DNA of 64,000 nt from JBBQXK01 sp038251625 (GTDB lineage: Bacteria; Pseudomonadota; Alphaproteobacteria; Rhodobacterales; Rhodobacteraceae): positions 1-64,000 of the forward strand of contig JBBSBE010000006.1 of NCBI GenBank assembly GCA_038251625.1, in the 5' to 3' direction. The position numbers were made by a program, and so were the translations under genes. A model generated the notes under the pieces. That model saw only the letters and a program-made list of their open reading frames with translations, was not told the origin of the DNA and searched no databases. Below are positions 43,355-51,664 of the stretch, piece after piece. The stretch's first letter is position 1, and each line of letters starts with the position of its first letter.

Positions 43355-44404
43355 ATGGCGGGCGACCTTTTGGCCTGGTATGACCGGCACGCGCGCGTCA
43401 TGCCCTGGCGCGTGGCCCCTGAAGATCGCGCCGCAGGGGTACGGCCCGATCCCTACCGCGTATGGCTGTCGGAAATCATGTTGCAGCAAACCACGGTGGC
43501 CGCGGTGCGCGACTACTTTCACCGCTTCACGGCCCGTTGGCCGGATGTAGCGGCACTGGCCGCGGCACCGGATGCGGCGGTAATGGCGGAATGGGCGGGG
43601 CTTGGCTATTACGCCCGGGCGCGGAACCTGCTGAAAGGCGCCCGGGCCGTGGTTGCGGATCATGGTGGACAGTTCCCGGTGACACGCGAAGGGCTGCTCG
43701 GCCTGCCGGGCGTGGGGCCCTACACGGCCAGCGCCGTGGCCTCCATCGCCTTTGACGCGCCCGCGACCGTGGTGGACGGCAATGTCGAGCGGGTGATGGC
43801 GCGGCTCTTCCGGGTCGAGACGCCGTTGCCGAAAGCCAAGGCCGAACTCACCCGCCTTGCCGAAACCCTTACACCGGCGCGGCGCCCCGGCGATTACGCC
43901 CAGGCTGTGATGGACCTTGGCGCCACGATCTGCACCCCGCGCAAGCCTGCCTGCGCGATCTGCCCCTGGATGGACGATTGCATGGCACGCGCAGAAGGGG
44001 TGCAGGCCGGCCTGCCCCGCAAGACACCGAAAGCCGAAAAACCACGGCGCGAGGGGCATCTGTGGGTCGCAAGACGCCATGATGGCGCGTGGCTGCTGGA
44101 GCGGCGGCCCGAAAGGGGACTGCTGGGCGGAATGCTCGGCTGGCCGGGTACGGCATGGGACACCCGGGTTGGCGGCCACAGTGAGCCTCCCTTGCCGGCC
44201 ACATGGCGGCAGGCAACCGGCAGCGTGCGCCACGCATTCACCCATTTCGAGTTGCATCTGACTGTCTTTGTCGCCGAGGTCGGCCCCGGTGAAGCCCCGT
44301 TGCGGGGCGCGTTCCTGTCGCCTTCCGAATTCGGGCCTGGCGATCTGCCCACGGTGATGCGCAAGGCCTATGACGTTGCGTTGGATGCGTTTTTGCCACG
44401 TTGA
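43355..44404 (+). CDS. mutY: A/G-specific adenine glycosylase MutY
   Basis: About 349 residues. Removes adenine opposite 8-oxoguanine. Catalytic region LSEIMLQQTTVAAV (Glu), helix-hairpin-helix LGLPGVGPYTASAVASIAFD with the catalytic Asp in TVVDGNVERVMARL, and the iron-sulfur ligands C-x6-C-x2-C-x5-C in CTPRKPACAICPWMDDC. The C-terminal NUDIX-like domain (residues about 230-349) recognises 8-oxoG. ATG 43355 gives MAGDLLAWYDRHARVMPWR; a TTG six codons earlier is possible. Overlaps the upstream end of the next frame. Confidence 0.95.
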   Translation: MAGDLLAWYDRHARVMPWRVAPEDRAAGVRPDPYRVWLSEIMLQQTTVAAVRDYFHRFTARWPDVAALAAAPDAAVMAEWAGLGYYARARNLLKGARAVVADHGGQFPVTREGLLGLPGVGPYTASAVASIAFDAPATVVDGNVERVMARLFRVETPLPKAKAELTRLAETLTPARRPGDYAQAVMDLGATICTPRKPACAICPWMDDCMARAEGVQAGLPRKTPKAEKPRREGHLWVARRHDGAWLLERRPERGLLGGMLGWPGTAWDTRVGGHSEPPLPATWRQATGSVRHAFTHFELHLTVFVAEVGPGEAPLRGAFLSPSEFGPGDLPTVMRKAYDVALDAFLPR

Positions 44405-44445
44405 GCGGGATGGCATTCCGTCTAGACTGCCGCGAGGAGACAACG

Positions 44446-45594
44446 ATGACCGACCCGACCCCCGCCTTCAGGCCACGATTGGCAGACGCCCTGCCCTTCT
44501 GGCTGTCGCTGGGTGCGATCCCTGTGGCGCTGCTCGGTGCCAGCGTGGGCGGCTGGACGGTCTTGCTGCTACCACTTTTCTCCTGGGGCCTGTTCTCGGT
44601 GCTCGACGCCGTGACCGGCCTGAACGAAGAAAACACCAACCCCGATACGCCTGAGGATCACCTTTACTGGTACCGCCTGATCACGCTGATCTGGGCGCCG
44701 CTGCAATTCACACTGCTTTTCCTACTGGTCTGGTATGTGCCGCAGGCAGACCATCTGGGGCTGGCAGAGAAGATCGGGCTTTTCTTCGGGATGGGCGTAA
44801 TCTCCGGCACGATCGGGATCAACTACAGCCACGAGTTGATGCACCAGAAGCCCGTTGAAGAGCGCTGGATGGGGGATACCCTGCTGGCGATGGTGCTTTA
44901 TGGCCATTTCCGCAGCGAACATCTGCGCGTGCATCACCTTTGGGTCGGGACGACGCGCGATCCTGTGACGGCGCGCTACAACGAGGGGTTTCATCGCTTT
45001 TTCCCGCGCGTGCTGCGGCAATCGCTGCGCTCTTCGTGGAAGGCGGAAAAGGCGATGCTGGCGCGCAAGGGGCTGCCGGTCTGGGATCCTGGCAATCCGT
45101 TCTGGCGCTATGCGGCCCTGCAGACGGCGATGCTGGCGCTGGCACTGGTCCTGGGCGGCTGGCTTGGGTTGGCGCTTTTCGTCTTTCAGGCGTTCGTGGC
45201 GATCTGGCAGCTGGAACTGGTGAACTACATCGAACACTACGGCCTGACCCGCCGCCATCTGGGCGAGGGCAAGTACGAACACGTCCAGCCGCGACATTCG
45301 TGGAACGCGGCGCACAAGGCGTCGAACTGGCTTTTGATCAACCTGCAGCGCCATTCGGATCATCACTACAAGCCCGACCGGCGCTTTCCGCTGCTCCAGA
45401 CCTATGACGAGGACGACGCACCTCAACTGCCCTGGGGCTATCCTGTGATGACTGCGCTTGCCATGGTGCCCCCGGTCTGGCGGCGGGTCATGAACCCGCG
45501 TGTGCGCGCCTGGCGGCGGCGCTACTATCCTGACATCGCGGAATGGGCGCCCTACAACAAAGGGCTGAACCCGGCGCCCCGAGGAGCCGCCTGA
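44446..45594 (+). CDS. alkB: AlkB-type alkane 1-monooxygenase
   Basis: 382 residues with about six membrane segments. Integral-membrane di-iron hydroxylase. The histidine motifs are all present: YSHELMHQK, then EHLRVHHLWV, NYIEHYGLTR and LQRHSDHHYKP, matching the AlkB pattern that binds the two irons. It would oxidise the terminal carbon of alkanes or related chains. No rubredoxin or rubredoxin reductase gene is adjacent, so electron donors would be encoded elsewhere. GAGGAG six bases before ATG 44446 fixes the start. Convergent with the methyltransferase (3-bp gap). Confidence 0.9.
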   Translation: MTDPTPAFRPRLADALPFWLSLGAIPVALLGASVGGWTVLLLPLFSWGLFSVLDAVTGLNEENTNPDTPEDHLYWYRLITLIWAPLQFTLLFLLVWYVPQADHLGLAEKIGLFFGMGVISGTIGINYSHELMHQKPVEERWMGDTLLAMVLYGHFRSEHLRVHHLWVGTTRDPVTARYNEGFHRFFPRVLRQSLRSSWKAEKAMLARKGLPVWDPGNPFWRYAALQTAMLALALVLGGWLGLALFVFQAFVAIWQLELVNYIEHYGLTRRHLGEGKYEHVQPRHSWNAAHKASNWLLINLQRHSDHHYKPDRRFPLLQTYDEDDAPQLPWGYPVMTALAMVPPVWRRVMNPRVRAWRRRYYPDIAEWAPYNKGLNPAPRGAA

Positions 45595-45597
45595 TCT

Positions 45598-46710
45598 CTA
45601 TTCGTAGGCGTCCGGGCTGATCCCGTTGGCCTCGCAAGCCCGCCAAAGCGGCACCAGCCAATCACACTCTGCCGGAACAGGCCGGTCGGGATGGGCGATA
45701 TGCGGCCCGATGCGTGCGGTCGCACGGCGCAGCACTTCAGCCTCGTCCGCATCAATCCCGATCACGCTGACGCCGAACTTGATGCTCTGATACCCCTTTG
45801 TCCGGTAGAGAAAGGAATCGTACGGCGTCAGCAGCACCGCACCCCGGCGGGCCGTTGCCAGAACGTGGTCTTCCAGTTCGATCAACCGCGCGTCGTCACG
45901 GATGGGCCGGTACATGTAAAGCACGTCATAGGCCGCATAATCCGCAAAGGCCAAGGCATCGCCCTCGATGATCCGGCAGCGGTCTGCGCCCAGAAATTCC
46001 AGATTGCGCCGGGCAGCTTGCGCATAACCCGGGTCGTATTCGATCCCGTCCGCCGCGGCGAAAAGCTGTGCCCCGAGCGCCACCTTGGTGGCCCCGCCGC
46101 AGCCAATATCGACAAACCGCATCGGCCCGCGATGCTGCTGCGCCAGAAGGATGCGATAGGCCAGATGCGCGTGTTCCATGAACAGCGAGACGTTGGTGGG
46201 AATGTCGGGCCAGCAACCAAGGTCGGCGGCCTCGTTTGCCTGATCGGCGGGGTTGATCACGCGGTGCATCTGCGTGAACACGCGGTCGGCAATCGCCTCT
46301 TGCCCGGCGGCCAGATCAAGGATCGGACGGCGGCGGGGGAAGAACGGCCAGGTACGCCCCTTCTCGATCTGCTTGGCAGCCTCCAGCGTTTGCGACCAGA
46401 GCCGGAAACGGGCGCGCAGCTGCTTGACGTATTGCCCGGCGTCGAATTCCGCCGTACCGCGCGGGGGCGTCTTGCGGCCCAGAAACCGGCGCAACTGCGA
46501 TGCCGATAGCTGCGTCAGCGAAAGCAACCGCGAAAGACCCTCAATCCCCGGCACAAGGGACGCGCGATCCGCGTGTTTCAGAAGGAGTTGAGCGGTAAGG
46601 GGGGCGGCCTCGGTGGCGGCGTCAGCTTCAAGGGTTCGGATCGAATGCGTCAGATCAGACAGGTCAGGCAAAAGTTCAATCTCCGGATCGCAATGGCGCA
46701 AGGCTATCAT
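45598..46710 (-). CDS. SAM-dependent class I methyltransferase-fold protein
   Basis: 370 residues. The C-terminal half has a Rossmann methyltransferase fold: MRFVDIGCGGATKVALGAQL is the SAM-binding motif I, followed by AADGIEYDPGYAQAARRNLE (acidic motif II) and CRIIEGDALAFADYAAYDVL. The N-terminal half (residues 1-150) is helical and family-specific. I cannot name the substrate. The text YRPIRDDARLIELEDHVLAT suggests a standard small-molecule or lipid methyltransferase, but this is inference. Confidence 0.75.
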   Translation of the reverse strand: MIALRHCDPEIELLPDLSDLTHSIRTLEADAATEAAPLTAQLLLKHADRASLVPGIEGLSRLLSLTQLSASQLRRFLGRKTPPRGTAEFDAGQYVKQLRARFRLWSQTLEAAKQIEKGRTWPFFPRRRPILDLAAGQEAIADRVFTQMHRVINPADQANEAADLGCWPDIPTNVSLFMEHAHLAYRILLAQQHRGPMRFVDIGCGGATKVALGAQLFAAADGIEYDPGYAQAARRNLEFLGADRCRIIEGDALAFADYAAYDVLYMYRPIRDDARLIELEDHVLATARRGAVLLTPYDSFLYRTKGYQSIKFGVSVIGIDADEAEVLRRATARIGPHIAHPDRPVPAECDWLVPLWRACEANGISPDAYE

Positions 46711-46731
46711 GCCCTCGCTTCAGGACCAGAG

Positions 46732-46763
46732 AAAAAGGCCCCGTCCTGCGGGCAGGACGGGGC
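46732..46763 (-). terminator. Intrinsic terminator after ccrM
   Basis: An 11-bp perfect stem (GCCCCGTCCTG and its complement) with a 4-base loop, followed on the minus strand by a T5 run. It lies 61 bp past the ccrM stop codon and stops minus-strand transcription from ccrM. Confidence 0.9.
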
Positions 46764-46824
46764 AAGGTGCACCCCGGGGCGGACCCGAGGTGCAGGCATC
46801 CGGTTATCCGGGTGTCGCATCAAA

Positions 46825-47940
46825 TCAGTTCGGGCGGCCCGCTTCGGCATCCATCTCGGCGCGTATCTGCTGGCGCAGGATGTCGATGGGAATGCGCCGA
46901 CCGTCGCGCACGAAATGCCAGTAGGTCCAGCCGTTGCAAGAGGGCGCCTTTTCCACATGGGCCCCCACCTGATGGATAGATCCCGTGATCCCGTCGCTGG
47001 CCAGCGTTCCGTCGGCGCGCACGCGGGCCTTGTGATCACGCATGCCCACCAGTTCCTCACCCGGTCGCAGCATGCCGCGTTCCACGACCTGGCCGAAGGG
47101 CACGCGCGGCTCGGCGCGCTTCGATCCGGTCACCACGATGGAGGAGGCATCATAGGCCCGCACACGCGCGATACGCTCTGCCGCAAGGGCGCGGTAGGCA
47201 TCCTCACGCTCGATCCCGATGAAATTGCGCCCCAGCGCCTTGGCGACGGCACCCGTGGTGCCCGTGCCAAAGAACGGATCAAGGACCACATCACCTGCGT
47301 TGGTGGTGCCAAGGATCACGCGATGCAACAGGCTTTCGGGCTTTTGCGTCGGATGCGCCTTGTCACCCGCCGCGTCCTTCAGCCGCTCATGCCCCGTGCA
47401 AAGCGGCAGCACCCAGTCAGACCGCATCTGGACGCCGTCGTTCAGCGCCTTCAGCGCCTCGTAGTTGAAGGTGTATTTCGCACCTTCATCCCGACTGGCC
47501 CAGATCAACGTTTCATGCGCGTTGGTCAGCCGCTTGCCGCGGAAGTTGGGCATCGGGTTGGACTTGCGCCAGATCACATCATTCAGAAGCCAGAAGCCCG
47601 CATCCTGCATCGCGGCGCCCACGCGAAAGATGTTGTGATAGCTGCCGATCACCCAGATCGCGCCATGCGGCTTCAGGATGCGGCGGGCTGCGGCCAGCCA
47701 ATCCCTGGTGAAGCGGTCATAGGTGGCAAAGCTGGCAAACTGATCCCAGTGATCATCGACCGCATCGACCAGCGAGTTGTCGGGGCGGTGCAGATTGCCC
47801 CTCAGTTGAAGGTTGTAGGGCGGGTCGGCGAAGATCAGATCGACCGATGCTTCGGGCAGGCCCTGCATCGCCGAAATGCAATCCCCGCCAAGGATTTCGT
47901 TCAAGGGCAGCGGGGCTGCCTTGGGTGCTTTGGTCGTCAT
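46825..47940 (-). CDS. ccrM: CcrM-type GANTC adenine DNA methyltransferase
   Basis: 371 residues. Cell-cycle-regulated N6-adenine methyltransferase for GANTC. Motifs: catalytic LIFADPPYNLQLRGNLHRPD (DPPY), SAM site LDPFFGTGTTGAVAKALGRN, target-recognition text in between, and the CcrM C-terminal RAMA-type domain ending SCNGWTYWHFVRDGRRIPID, which recognises strand separation in CcrM. No restriction partner is present. It lies directly after rnhB, the usual order, and has three GANTC sites just upstream and a strong terminator downstream. Confidence 0.96.
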   Translation of the reverse strand: MTTKAPKAAPLPLNEILGGDCISAMQGLPEASVDLIFADPPYNLQLRGNLHRPDNSLVDAVDDHWDQFASFATYDRFTRDWLAAARRILKPHGAIWVIGSYHNIFRVGAAMQDAGFWLLNDVIWRKSNPMPNFRGKRLTNAHETLIWASRDEGAKYTFNYEALKALNDGVQMRSDWVLPLCTGHERLKDAAGDKAHPTQKPESLLHRVILGTTNAGDVVLDPFFGTGTTGAVAKALGRNFIGIEREDAYRALAAERIARVRAYDASSIVVTGSKRAEPRVPFGQVVERGMLRPGEELVGMRDHKARVRADGTLASDGITGSIHQVGAHVEKAPSCNGWTYWHFVRDGRRIPIDILRQQIRAEMDAEAGRPN

Positions 47941-47991
47941 GAGCTGCCTCTGTCCCCGGCGTTTTTCGCCGTCGTTCTTTGGGCAGAGGAT

Positions 47992-48030
47992 GAGTCAAAG
48001 GCGATTCACCGTCAAATTCTTTATTGAATC
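47992..48030 (-). promoter_or_regulatory. Three GANTC sites in the ccrM promoter region
   Basis: GAGTC (47992-47996), GATTC (48003-48007) and GAATC (48026-48030) lie within 39 bp, 52-90 bp before the ccrM ATG. On the minus strand a TTGACG at 48015-48010 could be the -35 element, with the GATTC site in the spacer and the GAGTC at the -10 edge. This layout fits methylation-sensitive, GcrA-dependent autoregulation known for Caulobacter ccrM. The promoter boxes are inference; the sites are directly seen. Confidence 0.62.
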
Positions 48031-48661
48031 AGGGGGTTATGGTTTTGGCTTGCCACAACAGGTTGTGCACGGGCGCGAAGGATCGCCTATGGTGTGGGGT
48101 TACACCAAGATTTCGCAGCGCAGCCATGTGGGCCGCTGTCGGATATCCGGCATTTGCCTCCCAGCCGTAGCCGGGAAATTGTTGCGCCAAATCCACCATC
48201 AGCGCGTCACGCGCCACTTTCGCCACGATCGAGGCCGCCGCGATGGACAGACAGCGCGCATCGCCCTTCACAATGGCATTTGCGCCACAGCTGAGGCCCG
48301 GTGGCACACGGTTGCCATCGATCAGCGCGTGATCGGCGGGCAGACCCGCCACCGCCCGCGACATGGCAAGGTGGCTGGCATGAAGGATGTTCAGTCGGTC
48401 AATCTCTTCCACCGACGCATGGGCGATGGACACCTGCGCCGAGGCCAGCACCGCGGCATTCAACCGCGCGAGCCGCGCCTTCGTCAGTGTCTTGCTGTCG
48501 GCAAGACCCGGCGGAATGTGCGCGGGATCAAGCCGGACCGCGGCGGCAGTGACCGGCCCTGCAAGCGGACCACGGCCAACCTCATCGACACCCACGATGA
48601 AAGCCGCCCCTTGGGCAAGGGCGGCCGCCTCGAAGCTGAAATCAGGGGTGATGCGGGGCAT
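48029..48661 (-). CDS. rnhB: Ribonuclease HII
   Basis: 210 residues. Removes ribonucleotides from RNA-DNA hybrids. Catalytic motif GVDEVGRGPLAGPVTAAAV (D-E pair), then LADSKTLTKARLARLN, ALIDGNRVPPG and VKGDARCLSIAAASIVAKVA with the metal-binding aspartate, ending YPTAAHMAALRNLGVTPHHR. Complete. Its 3' end overlaps the GAATC site upstream of ccrM. Confidence 0.95.
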   Translation of the reverse strand: MPRITPDFSFEAAALAQGAAFIVGVDEVGRGPLAGPVTAAAVRLDPAHIPPGLADSKTLTKARLARLNAAVLASAQVSIAHASVEEIDRLNILHASHLAMSRAVAGLPADHALIDGNRVPPGLSCGANAIVKGDARCLSIAAASIVAKVARDALMVDLAQQFPGYGWEANAGYPTAAHMAALRNLGVTPHHRRSFAPVHNLLWQAKTITP

Positions 48662-48769
48662 GGTTGGTGGCTACCCCAAGCGACGCTTGGGAAAAAGGGG
48701 GGCGCAGACGCTGTTCACCCGTCCGCGCCCCAAGGATCGGCGCACCCCGGGGGGGGGCGCCGATGGGCA

Positions 48770-49249
48770 TCACCAATGCTTGCGACCGCGTTCGATGCGG
48801 AAGCCTGCATCCTCAAGGCAGCTTTGCGGGAACACCGTGACCGACCTGCCCCGGCTGCGCGTCTCAATGCTGCAATAGTAGGGAAGGCGTCCGTTGACCC
48901 CGCTCTGGCGCAGGCAGCGCTCGGCGTAGACAACCCGGTCGCGGCGCCCGCGCTGATCGATTCTGACGGCGCATTCGGCGGGCAGGACGCGGTTACCGTG
49001 GCGGGGATTGTAGCGGCCTTCGTCTTCGTCGTCATGATTGCGACGGCGCGCATCGCCACGATTGTTTTTCTCGCCTGCCTTGGCGATCAGTGCGATCACG
49101 GCGATGGCGGCCAGCGCTTTGGCCACATCATCGCGATCAGGGTCTGCCCGGACGGGCATTGCAGTTGCAGTCATCAGCGCCAGCGCGGTAGCTGCGCTTG
49201 CAAGGGTCGCAACAAACCGGCGGCGGGCAACGGCGGGATTGAAGGGCAT
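48770..49249 (-). CDS. Secreted protein with arginine-rich middle, unknown function
   Basis: 159 residues. N-terminal signal (AVARRRFVATLASAATALAL, cleavage near VRAD), then a region rich in Asp, Arg, Asn and Glu (RRRNHDDEDEGRYNPRHGNR) and a C-terminal half with several cysteines (LPAECAVRIDQRGRRDRVVY, AERCLRQSGVNGRLPYYC, FPQSCLEDAGFRI). ATG 49249 has AAGGAG six bases upstream; the longer frame is rejected. Four cysteines suggest disulfide-bonded periplasmic protein. No recognised domain. The 108 bp downstream include a G9 tract and a short inverted repeat CCCAAGC/GCTTGGG. Confidence 0.7.
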   Translation of the reverse strand: MPFNPAVARRRFVATLASAATALALMTATAMPVRADPDRDDVAKALAAIAVIALIAKAGEKNNRGDARRRNHDDEDEGRYNPRHGNRVLPAECAVRIDQRGRRDRVVYAERCLRQSGVNGRLPYYCSIETRSRGRSVTVFPQSCLEDAGFRIERGRKHW

Positions 49250-49443
49250 GGCAGGCTCCTTTCCAAGGGGTTGGCCCGGCAATGTGTCGGGCTGCATGGT
49301 CTGACCGTGCCGCCATCGCCACGGGCCAAGCAATAACGCCACCCCGCTATGCGATAACGTCCCGCCAAATCCCCGTGGTTATTGTTTATCGCTGGGACCC
49401 GGCGCAGATTGCAGGTACGCCAGCCCGCAAAGGAGCAACCTCC

Positions 49444-49734
49444 GTGTCACCTGCCGTCAAACCGCTTGTCCTTGCCCTTGTCGTCGCATTCGCGTCGCCG
49501 GCAGGGGCTGCATGTTATGCCGATTACAAGGCTAAGCAGGACAGCCCGCTGCGCCTGCAGTACGGGGTAATGGAAGTTCCCGACAGCGCCTGTGACAAGC
49601 GATCTGCCAAGAGTGAAGTCTCTGGCCGGCTGCGTGCCGCAGGCTGGACGTTGCTGAACGTGATTTCGGTGTTCGGGCCGGAAGGATTGAACGAAAGGAA
49701 AGGCAGTGCAGGAGAATACTTCCTCCGCTACTGA
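49444..49734 (+). CDS. Small secreted protein, unknown function
   Basis: 96 residues from GTG 49444 with AAGGAG eight bases upstream (the 54-codon longer frame is unlikely). Signal peptide VSPAVKPLVLALVVAFASPA, then mature ACYADYKAKQDSPLRLQYGV, with a second cysteine in VPDSACDKRSAKSEV and the ending GPEGLNERKGSAGEYFLRY. It overlaps the next gene by 29 bp, so it is likely translationally coupled to the membrane winged-helix protein. No family could be named. Confidence 0.72.
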   Translation: MSPAVKPLVLALVVAFASPAGAACYADYKAKQDSPLRLQYGVMEVPDSACDKRSAKSEVSGRLRAAGWTLLNVISVFGPEGLNERKGSAGEYFLRY

Positions 49735-50410
49735 CTCGCTGAAGGCCGGGAACCGGGTTGTCGCCTATGGGATAGCGGCCATCGTGGCGGTGCTTCTGGG
49801 GGCGGCGGTGCTGCTGTTCATCAACCTGCCCGACGCGAACGCGTTCAATGCGCGGGTCGAGCGGCTTTTCGTGGAAAACGATGCGCTGCGTGGCGCGGCC
49901 GAGGTGAAGCTGCTGGAGATTCTTGCCCAATCCGGCACCGCGTTTTCAGATGTTCTGTCCAGCTACCGGGTGGTGATTTTCGTCCTTCTGGTCTTTGCCA
50001 CGGCGCTTTTGCTGGCGGCACTGGTGTTTCTGGTCACGATCATTGCGCTGAACAGGCGGATCTCTGCGATCCAGCGCGCGGGCATCCAGGTCTCTTCGCT
50101 GCTGATCAGCCGCGAGGCGCGGGCCGTCTACATCAACGATATGGAATTTGCGCTGACAGAGGCTGCGATTGAGACGTTGAGTGTTCTGGCTGAGGCGCGG
50201 CTGGATGACGACGTGCTGAACGGCAGCCAGATCGAGGCGGTCATCTCGGGCCGCTCTGCCGCGGATTGCGATGAGGCGGCGGGGGCAACGCGGGTCAAAC
50301 GGCTGCGCGATGCGCTCGGCAACCAGCTTGTCAGCGAAGTGCTGGTGAAGACTGTGGCGCGACGTGGCTACATGCTGGCCGTCGCGAAGGATGCGATCCG
50401 CATGGTCTGA
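49706..50410 (+). CDS. Membrane-tethered winged-helix protein, two membrane segments
   Basis: 234 residues starting at GTG 49706 (AAAGGA six bases upstream). Segments at about 18-40 and 88-114 flank a periplasmic loop of roughly 48 residues; positively charged flanks place both ends in the cytoplasm. The C-terminal part, about 137-225, resembles the OmpR/ToxR-type winged helix: AVYINDMEFALTEAAIETLS, a recognition-helix-like AGATRVKRLRDALGN, and the wing LVKTVARRGYML, matching the TVxGxGY-like ending. It could be a membrane-bound transcription regulator sensing the periplasm, paired with the small secreted protein before it. Function is inference. Confidence 0.68.
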   Translation: MQENTSSATDSLKAGNRVVAYGIAAIVAVLLGAAVLLFINLPDANAFNARVERLFVENDALRGAAEVKLLEILAQSGTAFSDVLSSYRVVIFVLLVFATALLLAALVFLVTIIALNRRISAIQRAGIQVSSLLISREARAVYINDMEFALTEAAIETLSVLAEARLDDDVLNGSQIEAVISGRSAADCDEAAGATRVKRLRDALGNQLVSEVLVKTVARRGYMLAVAKDAIRMV

Positions 50411-50535
50411 TCCTTGGGCGCCAGCGGCGCCTGCTTGTGTCACATCCCTGTTGCGCCTCGGCCCCAAAAGGCTTGCACCTGCGGGACCGGGGTCCTATCT
50501 CCCCCCTTCCGGCGTGCGGGCTTTGGGGATTGGCG

Positions 50536-51630
50536 ATGATCCAGACACCATACTACCTGATCGACCGCGCAAAACTGGCGCGCAACATGGCCGTGATGGA
50601 TGCGTTGCGCGCAGGGTCGGGTGCCAAGGTACTGCTGGCCCTGAAATGCTTTGCCACGTGGCCGGTGTTTGATCAGATGCGCGCGCATATGGATGGCACA
50701 ACGTCATCGTCGCTTTACGAGCTGCGCCTTGGACGCGAGCGGTTCGGGGGCGAGACGCACGGGTATTCGGTTGCCTGGGCGGATCACGAAATCGCCGAGG
50801 CGGCGGGTTATGCCGACAAGATCATTTTCAATTCGGTCGGCCAGCTTGACCGCTTCGACAACGCGACGGCGCATGTGGCGCGGGGTCTGCGCCTGAACCC
50901 CCGTTTTTCCACCAGCGGTTTTGACCTGGCCGACCCCGCCCGGCCCTTCTCGCGCCTTGGCGAATGGGATGTGGCCAAACTGATGGCGGTGGGGAACCGC
51001 ATCTCGGGCGTCATGATCCACTACAATTGCGAGAATTCCGATTTCGACCTCTTTGATACGCAGCTAGGTCGGATCGAGGCAGAGTTCGCCCCCCTGTTGC
51101 AGCGCTTGTCCTGGGTCAGCCTTGGCGGCGGCATCCACTTCACCGGGGCGGGCTACCCGGTGGATCGGCTGGCGGCGCGGCTGCGCGCCTTCGCCGACCG
51201 GTTCGGGGTGCAGGTCTATCTGGAGCCAGGTGAGGCTGCGATCACCGGGGCCGCAAGCCTTGAGGTAACGGTGCTCGACGTGCTGTCGAACGGCAAGGAT
51301 CTGGCGGTGGTCGATGCCAGCGTCGAGGCACATATGCTCGACTTGCTGATCTATCGCCAGTCCGCACGGATCGAGACAGAGGGCGATCATCCGTGGATGA
51401 TCTGCGGCAAATCCTGCCTTGCGGGCGATATCTTTGGCGAATTCAGGTTTCCCGCACCCCTGAACGTGGGGGACCGGATCAGCATCGCCGATGCGGCAGG
51501 TTACACGATGGTCAAGAAGAACTGGTTCAACGGGGTTCGGATGCCTGGCGTCGTGATCCGCGAACCGGACGGCGCGCTGACCGTGGCGCGCGAATTCGGC
51601 TATGCCGATTTCGAGGCCGCGCTCGGCTGA
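50536..51630 (+). CDS. nspC: Carboxynorspermidine decarboxylase NspC
   Basis: 364 residues, PLP-dependent alanine-racemase-fold decarboxylase. The PLP lysine is in KVLLALKCFATWPVF (residue 37) and the catalytic cysteine region in GKSCLAGDIFGEF. Other marks: ISGVMIHYNCENSDFDL, SWVSLGGGIHFTGAGYP and VYLEPGEAAI. It decarboxylates carboxynorspermidine or carboxyspermidine in the alternative spermidine pathway. It forms a pair with the dehydrogenase downstream (34 bp). A longer frame begins 33 codons upstream but lacks support. Confidence 0.92.
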   Translation: MIQTPYYLIDRAKLARNMAVMDALRAGSGAKVLLALKCFATWPVFDQMRAHMDGTTSSSLYELRLGRERFGGETHGYSVAWADHEIAEAAGYADKIIFNSVGQLDRFDNATAHVARGLRLNPRFSTSGFDLADPARPFSRLGEWDVAKLMAVGNRISGVMIHYNCENSDFDLFDTQLGRIEAEFAPLLQRLSWVSLGGGIHFTGAGYPVDRLAARLRAFADRFGVQVYLEPGEAAITGAASLEVTVLDVLSNGKDLAVVDASVEAHMLDLLIYRQSARIETEGDHPWMICGKSCLAGDIFGEFRFPAPLNVGDRISIADAAGYTMVKKNWFNGVRMPGVVIREPDGALTVAREFGYADFEAALG

Positions 51631-51664
51631 CCGTTTCCTGAAATGTGCGAAGGAGGGTTTTGCG

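Noticed and set aside
48740..48770. G9 homopolymer as phase-variation switch
   Set aside because: It is outside any coding frame, between rnhB and the secreted protein gene, and not in an identified promoter core.
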